Of a stretch of 54,657 bases of DNA, positions 51,701 through 54,657 are shown piece after piece. Source of the DNA: Lentisphaeria bacterium (GTDB lineage: Bacteria; Verrucomicrobiota; Lentisphaeria; Oligosphaerales; Oligosphaeraceae); contig JAEEYQ010000012.1 of assembly GCA_016288215.1 (NCBI GenBank), positions 1-54,657 of the forward strand, read 5' to 3'. Positions within the stretch are counted from its first letter, which is position 1; every line of letters begins with the position of its first letter. A program made the position numbers and the translations under genes. Below the pieces are notes generated by a model. That model saw only the letters and a list, made by a program, of their open reading frames with translations. It had not been told where the DNA came from and made no database searches.

Positions 51701-52993
51701 ATGAAAATCCAACGAGAATACTACCTACAACAGCTCATCGAACGTCGCGAGAATGGTCTTGTGAAGGTCATCTGCGGTCTGCGGCGCTGCGGGAAAAGCT
51801 ATCTTCTCTTCCAGATTTATCTGGATTATCTTCGCGGGGAAGGTGTCGATGACGACCACATCATTCAGATTGCCCTGGATGATGACCAATGTTCCGACTT
51901 GCGCAATCCTGACAACCTGTCGGCGTTTGTTCGTTCCAAGATAGCAGACCGAAGCAGCCTCTATTATCTCTTCATTGATGAAATACAATACGCCATATCC
52001 AAGAAGGAAATGAATAATCGCGACAAACCTGTTCGGCTGTATAGTGTGCTGAATGGCCTAATGCGCCTGGGCAATGTGGACATCTACGTGACTGGCAGCA
52101 ACTCCAAGATGCTCTCCACGGACATTCTGACCGAGTTCCGAGGACGCGGCGACAAGGTGGAACTGCATCCGCTCTCCTTTGCCGAGGTCTATTCCCATCT
52201 CGGTGGTGACCGTGCCCAAGTCTATGAGGACTACGCGCTGTTTGGCGGGATGCCGATGGTGTACGCCAAACCGAATGCCCAAGCGAAATCCATCTATCTG
52301 GCAGACCTTTTTCAGGAGGTCTATTTCAAGGACATTCAGGAGCGAAACGATGTTCTGCTGCCCAATGTGCTGGAAGAACTGACGGATGTGCTCTGCTCAA
52401 ACGTGGGGTCTCTTACGAACGTCAGCAAACTTCAAAGGGCAATCCAAAGTGCAAATCATTCCTCAGTCAATGACGCGACCATTGCCGACTATCTTAAATA
52501 TCTGACGGAATCCTTTTTGTTCAAGTGTTCTAAACGCTATGATGTGAAGGGGAAGAGATACTTTGAATATCCCTCCAAATACTACTGCGCAGACCTGGGG
52601 CTTCGAAACGTGCGGCTGAACTTCAGACAGCAGGAGGAAAGCCACATCATGGAGAACATCATCTACAATGAACTTGTGAGCAGGGGATATGCAGTTGATG
52701 TTGGGGTGGTGAAGTTGAATGAGACCGATGTCGCAGGCAAGCGGCATCAGAACAATTGCGAAATCGACTTTGTCATCAACTGCGGAATGAAACGCTATTA
52801 CATTCAGACAGCCTTGATGCTTCCAGATGCGGAAAAGACACGGCAAGAGCTGCGTCCGCTTCTTGGCGTGAGGGATATGTTCCGCAAGGTGCTTATCACC
52901 AAGACCTCCGCCCGTCCTTGGCTGGATGAAAACGGCATCCTGCGTCTGGGCATCTACGATTTCCTTCTGGATGACAAGCTGCTGGACATGTGA
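51701..52993 (+). CDS. AAA_14/DUF4143 ATP-binding protein
   Basis: A 430-residue ATPase. Walker A is GLRRCGKS (residues 26-33) and Walker B is LFIDEIQ (D93, E94), and 'DIYVTGSNSKML' holds the sensor. The C-terminal 200 residues are DUF4143, with 'YCADLGLRNVRLNFRQ' and 'HIMENIIYNELVSRGY', which resembles a nuclease-like fold ending in 'NNCEIDFVIN'. This family is common as a stand-alone gene in mobile or defence-rich regions and its function is unsettled. GGAG lies 5 nt upstream. Lower G+C than most of the window and a broken relative nearby suggest acquisition. Confidence 0.93.
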   Translation: MKIQREYYLQQLIERRENGLVKVICGLRRCGKSYLLFQIYLDYLRGEGVDDDHIIQIALDDDQCSDLRNPDNLSAFVRSKIADRSSLYYLFIDEIQYAISKKEMNNRDKPVRLYSVLNGLMRLGNVDIYVTGSNSKMLSTDILTEFRGRGDKVELHPLSFAEVYSHLGGDRAQVYEDYALFGGMPMVYAKPNAQAKSIYLADLFQEVYFKDIQERNDVLLPNVLEELTDVLCSNVGSLTNVSKLQRAIQSANHSSVNDATIADYLKYLTESFLFKCSKRYDVKGKRYFEYPSKYYCADLGLRNVRLNFRQQEESHIMENIIYNELVSRGYAVDVGVVKLNETDVAGKRHQNNCEIDFVINCGMKRYYIQTALMLPDAEKTRQELRPLLGVRDMFRKVLITKTSARPWLDENGILRLGIYDFLLDDKLLDM

Positions 52994-53037
52994 CCGTCCA
53001 TCCCCCCAAAAAACTCAAAACCAAACAGGCATATCCA

Positions 53038-53793
53038 ATGAAACAGAACGATGAAAAGACCTTCCTCGCTGACTATCTGCAGAAGACGGTCGAACAGAAG
53101 GGGAATGATTATCTGGGTGACAACGCATTTGACATCTACAGACAACTGCTGGAGAAGAAATCTGTCTCCCCGTTGTCTGCAAGGATGATGTTGCTGGCTC
53201 TTCTTTCTGACGTGCACCAGAAATCCCTCGAATTGGTGATGGCTGATGCCATTTCACAGCATATAGAGGAATGCTGTTGCTTGAACAGGGATATGGCGGG
53301 TTTTCTTGCCTCCATATTCGCAGAAGTTTACAGCGAGGCAAATCAGGAGAAATGGAGGAAAAAGGCTGGAGCAGGCCTCAAGAAGTTCTGCCGCAAGGAA
53401 TGGGAGTTTGACTGGGAAGGGGAAAGCACATGGAGGGCGGGAGGCGGCTCCGTGGATTGCTTCTGCCGTGCCAAAGCCACCGTCAAGGTGATCAATCCGC
53501 AACAGGTGGCGGATGACCTGAAGGCAATGTTGGTGAAGAATCCCCTGCTGTCCGAAAAGGACATTTTTGAACACTATCAGGACGAACTGAGCGCTCTTCT
53601 GGACTCCGACTTCGATGACTACTGCACAAGCGATGACTATTATGAGCCTGTCGTGGAGGACTACTCCGACAATTATGAATATGTGGTCAAGGAGTTCTGC
53701 CAGAAGCACGGAATGGAACTGATGTCATTCGAATGCAACGGTGATTCAACGGACTATGAACCAGATGATGATTACCGCTCGGGACGCTGGTGA
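53038..53793 (+). CDS. Hypothetical protein with acidic C-terminus
   Basis: A 251-residue cytoplasmic protein of unknown family. It is mostly helical with a Cys-rich spot (EECCCLNRD near residue 76) and a very acidic end with many Asp, Glu and Tyr (FDDYCTSDDYYEPVVEDYSD). It follows the DUF4143 ATPase closely (45 bp; the frame also overlaps it with a GTG at 52990) and may be cotranscribed. Nothing in it gives a function. It converges with the broken DUF4143 gene. Confidence 0.55.
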   Translation: MKQNDEKTFLADYLQKTVEQKGNDYLGDNAFDIYRQLLEKKSVSPLSARMMLLALLSDVHQKSLELVMADAISQHIEECCCLNRDMAGFLASIFAEVYSEANQEKWRKKAGAGLKKFCRKEWEFDWEGESTWRAGGGSVDCFCRAKATVKVINPQQVADDLKAMLVKNPLLSEKDIFEHYQDELSALLDSDFDDYCTSDDYYEPVVEDYSDNYEYVVKEFCQKHGMELMSFECNGDSTDYEPDDDYRSGRW

Positions 53794-53803
53794 AGGCAGC
53801 AAC

Positions 53804-54250
53804 CTACAGCTTCGCGGCGTCCATCTCTGCTCCATCGCGAATGCGGACTGGATGTAGATTCTTTCGAATCCCTGGTTGATGACGAAGTCGATTTCGTGCT
53901 GCCGTATTTCGCGCACGCCGCCCTTGCGGCTTTCCACATTCACGACTCCCACATCCACGGCATATCCCAGTCTTACGAGCTCGTTGTAGATGATGTTTTC
54001 CATAAGATGCGTGCGCTCCTGCTGCCGCCAGTTCAGCCACGCGTTCCGAATACCCACATCCTCTGAGTAGAGCTTGTACGTTGTCTCCAGGTACTTCTTC
54101 CCTTTCACGTCATACCACTTGGCCTTGCTGAAAAGATACGCCTGCATCAGGTGCGGATGTACTGTTCGATGGTGTTGGCTGAGTTGAGGGCGTTCGCAAG
54201 CCTGGTTGGGTTTGTCAGCGAACCCACCGAGGAGCTTAGTTTGATGATGT
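53804..54250 (-). pseudogene. Truncated, frameshifted DUF4143 ATPase remnant
   Basis: The minus strand encodes a damaged relative of the C-terminal part of the DUF4143 ATPase: SSVGSLTNPTRLANALN in one frame, then from ~54145 YLFSKAKWYDVKGKKYL, ENIIYNELVRLGYAVDVGVV and EIDFVINQGFERIYIQSAFA in another, then DGAEMDAAKL and a stop in a third. The first frame change corresponds to a missing base near 54150 (CGC-AC-CTG) and the second lies near 53838. The N-terminal ATPase half is missing. The orientation is opposite to the intact gene at 51701-52993. It is a relic of a second copy. Confidence 0.85.
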
Positions 54251-54251
54251 G

Positions 54252-54395
54252 ATGTCATTCCTGAAACACGTCAGGGTCAATCGAATCAACGGCGGATGGA
54301 GGCTGACAAAGATCACAAAGCCCACGGCAAGGCTTCGCGAAGAACTGGGGATTGAGCTTTTGGAATCAGCAAGGCTTAGGGACACCCTAAAATGA
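54252..54395 (+). CDS. Short open frame, possible gene fragment
   Basis: Forty-seven codons (MSFLKHVRVNRINGGWRLTK...DTLK) begin where the broken DUF4143 gene ends. The composition (basic N-terminal half, then an amphipathic helix) could be the end of a transposase or another truncated protein, but there is no clear family match and no ribosome site. Listed with low confidence because it marks the junction. Confidence 0.25.
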   Translation: MSFLKHVRVNRINGGWRLTKITKPTARLREELGIELLESARLRDTLK

Positions 54396-54413
54396 AATGG
54401 TACGGCTGAATAG

Positions 54414-54657
54414 CTACTTCTTGAGATTGTTTATCGCCTCCAGCAGCGTCTGATAGTCTTTCACAACACCATAGCGCACTTGGCTCGTGGAAATCTCATT
54501 GAAGATTTTCTTCGCGCATTCGGTCTTAACCAACTCGTCGCCACGCAGTTCCATGCTGTCCAGGCTACCCTTCGTTTCTGCAATGAAATAGAGATGCTTG
54601 ACGGTTCCGTTGTTGAAGGCGATGGCCCAGTCCGGCGAGTAGTCGCCTACAGGCGTC
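54414..54657 (-). CDS. Type III restriction endonuclease (Res), C-terminal part
   Basis: The minus strand is open from the right window edge to a TAG at 54414-54416 (81 codons, start outside the window). It reads TPVGDYSPDWAIAF, YFIAETKGSLDSMELR and ECAKKIFNEI, a strong match to the PD-(D/E)XK nuclease domain at the end of type III Res subunits: the Asp of PDW and the ETK are the catalytic elements. Res cuts DNA with the help of a Mod methylase, whose gene, if present, is outside the window. Partial at the edge, so intactness is not known. Confidence 0.85.
   Translation of the reverse strand, partial: TPVGDYSPDWAIAFNNGTVKHLYFIAETKGSLDSMELRGDELVKTECAKKIFNEISTSQVRYGVVKDYQTLLEAINNLKK

Noticed and set aside
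1..54657. tRNA, tmRNA or known riboswitch
   Set aside because: None was recognised by eye in the intergenic regions, including the 23S-5S spacer and beside smpB; a covariance search would be needed to exclude them fully.

Overview
The window looks like chromosomal DNA of an anaerobic, probably gut-dwelling member of the PVC superphylum, most likely Lentisphaeria (Victivallales) or a close relative such as Kiritimatiellia. The clues are an H-X9-DG pseudopilin with the N-terminus typical of that group, a Gsp-type pseudopilus cluster, many secreted carbohydrate-active enzymes (GH106-like, GH71/99-like, heparinase II/III-like, NPCBM-like), and a desulfoferrodoxin, which points to anaerobic life. 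The lineage is an inference; no taxonomic search was possible.

Layout. 1-458: the end of a 23S rRNA, a 5S rRNA and the rrn terminator. 0.5-8.4 kb: a large glycoside hydrolase, an aminotransferase, ung, a short FGGY kinase, an amidohydrolase and a DUF6941-like protein. 8.4-12.4 kb: type II secretion/pseudopilus genes (F, G, H-like), a CPBP protease and a convergent H-X9-DG pseudopilin with a consensus promoter. 12.7-15.3 kb: a DegP/HtrA protease and a primary-type sigma factor. 16.0-21.1 kb: dut, truA and nucleoside hydrolase on the minus strand, facing a phosphoribosyltransferase and a CodB-like permease on the plus strand; together they look like a nucleobase/nucleoside salvage locus. 21.2-24.6 kb: a lipoprotein and a three-domain acyl ligase-ACP-acyltransferase. 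24.6-26.0 kb: a small overlapping DUF3791/DUF3990 cassette that may be a toxin-antitoxin-like module, then desulfoferrodoxin. 26.0-36.0 kb: SGNH hydrolase, HAD phosphatase, secreted M14 peptidase, heparinase-like enzyme, lplA, a sugar isomerase/epimerase and an 895-residue membrane-anchored esterase. 36.3-47.5 kb: a long minus-strand run of smpB, queA, a second isomerase, a metallo-beta-lactamase-fold protein, a secreted protein, SppA, an oligopeptide-type binding protein, a membrane protein and a GH71/99-like enzyme. 47.6-51.4 kb: an SGNH-acyl-CoA synthetase fusion and a subtilisin. 51.7-54.7 kb: an accessory, defence-like end with a DUF4143 ATPase, an unknown acidic protein, a broken second DUF4143 gene and the 3' end of a type III restriction endonuclease gene.

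The most interesting unexplained structure is a pair of diverged, collinear intergenic elements of about 250 bp (3017-3270 and 15376-15640). They share hairpins, conserved blocks and almost no net indels over their core, so they may be a structured RNA or a small inverted-repeat-bounded mobile element. A second unexplained pattern is a family of AT-rich heptamer arrays (AATTGCT-like) placed at or across stop codons at several gene boundaries. No tRNA gene, CRISPR array or complete insertion sequence was recognised.
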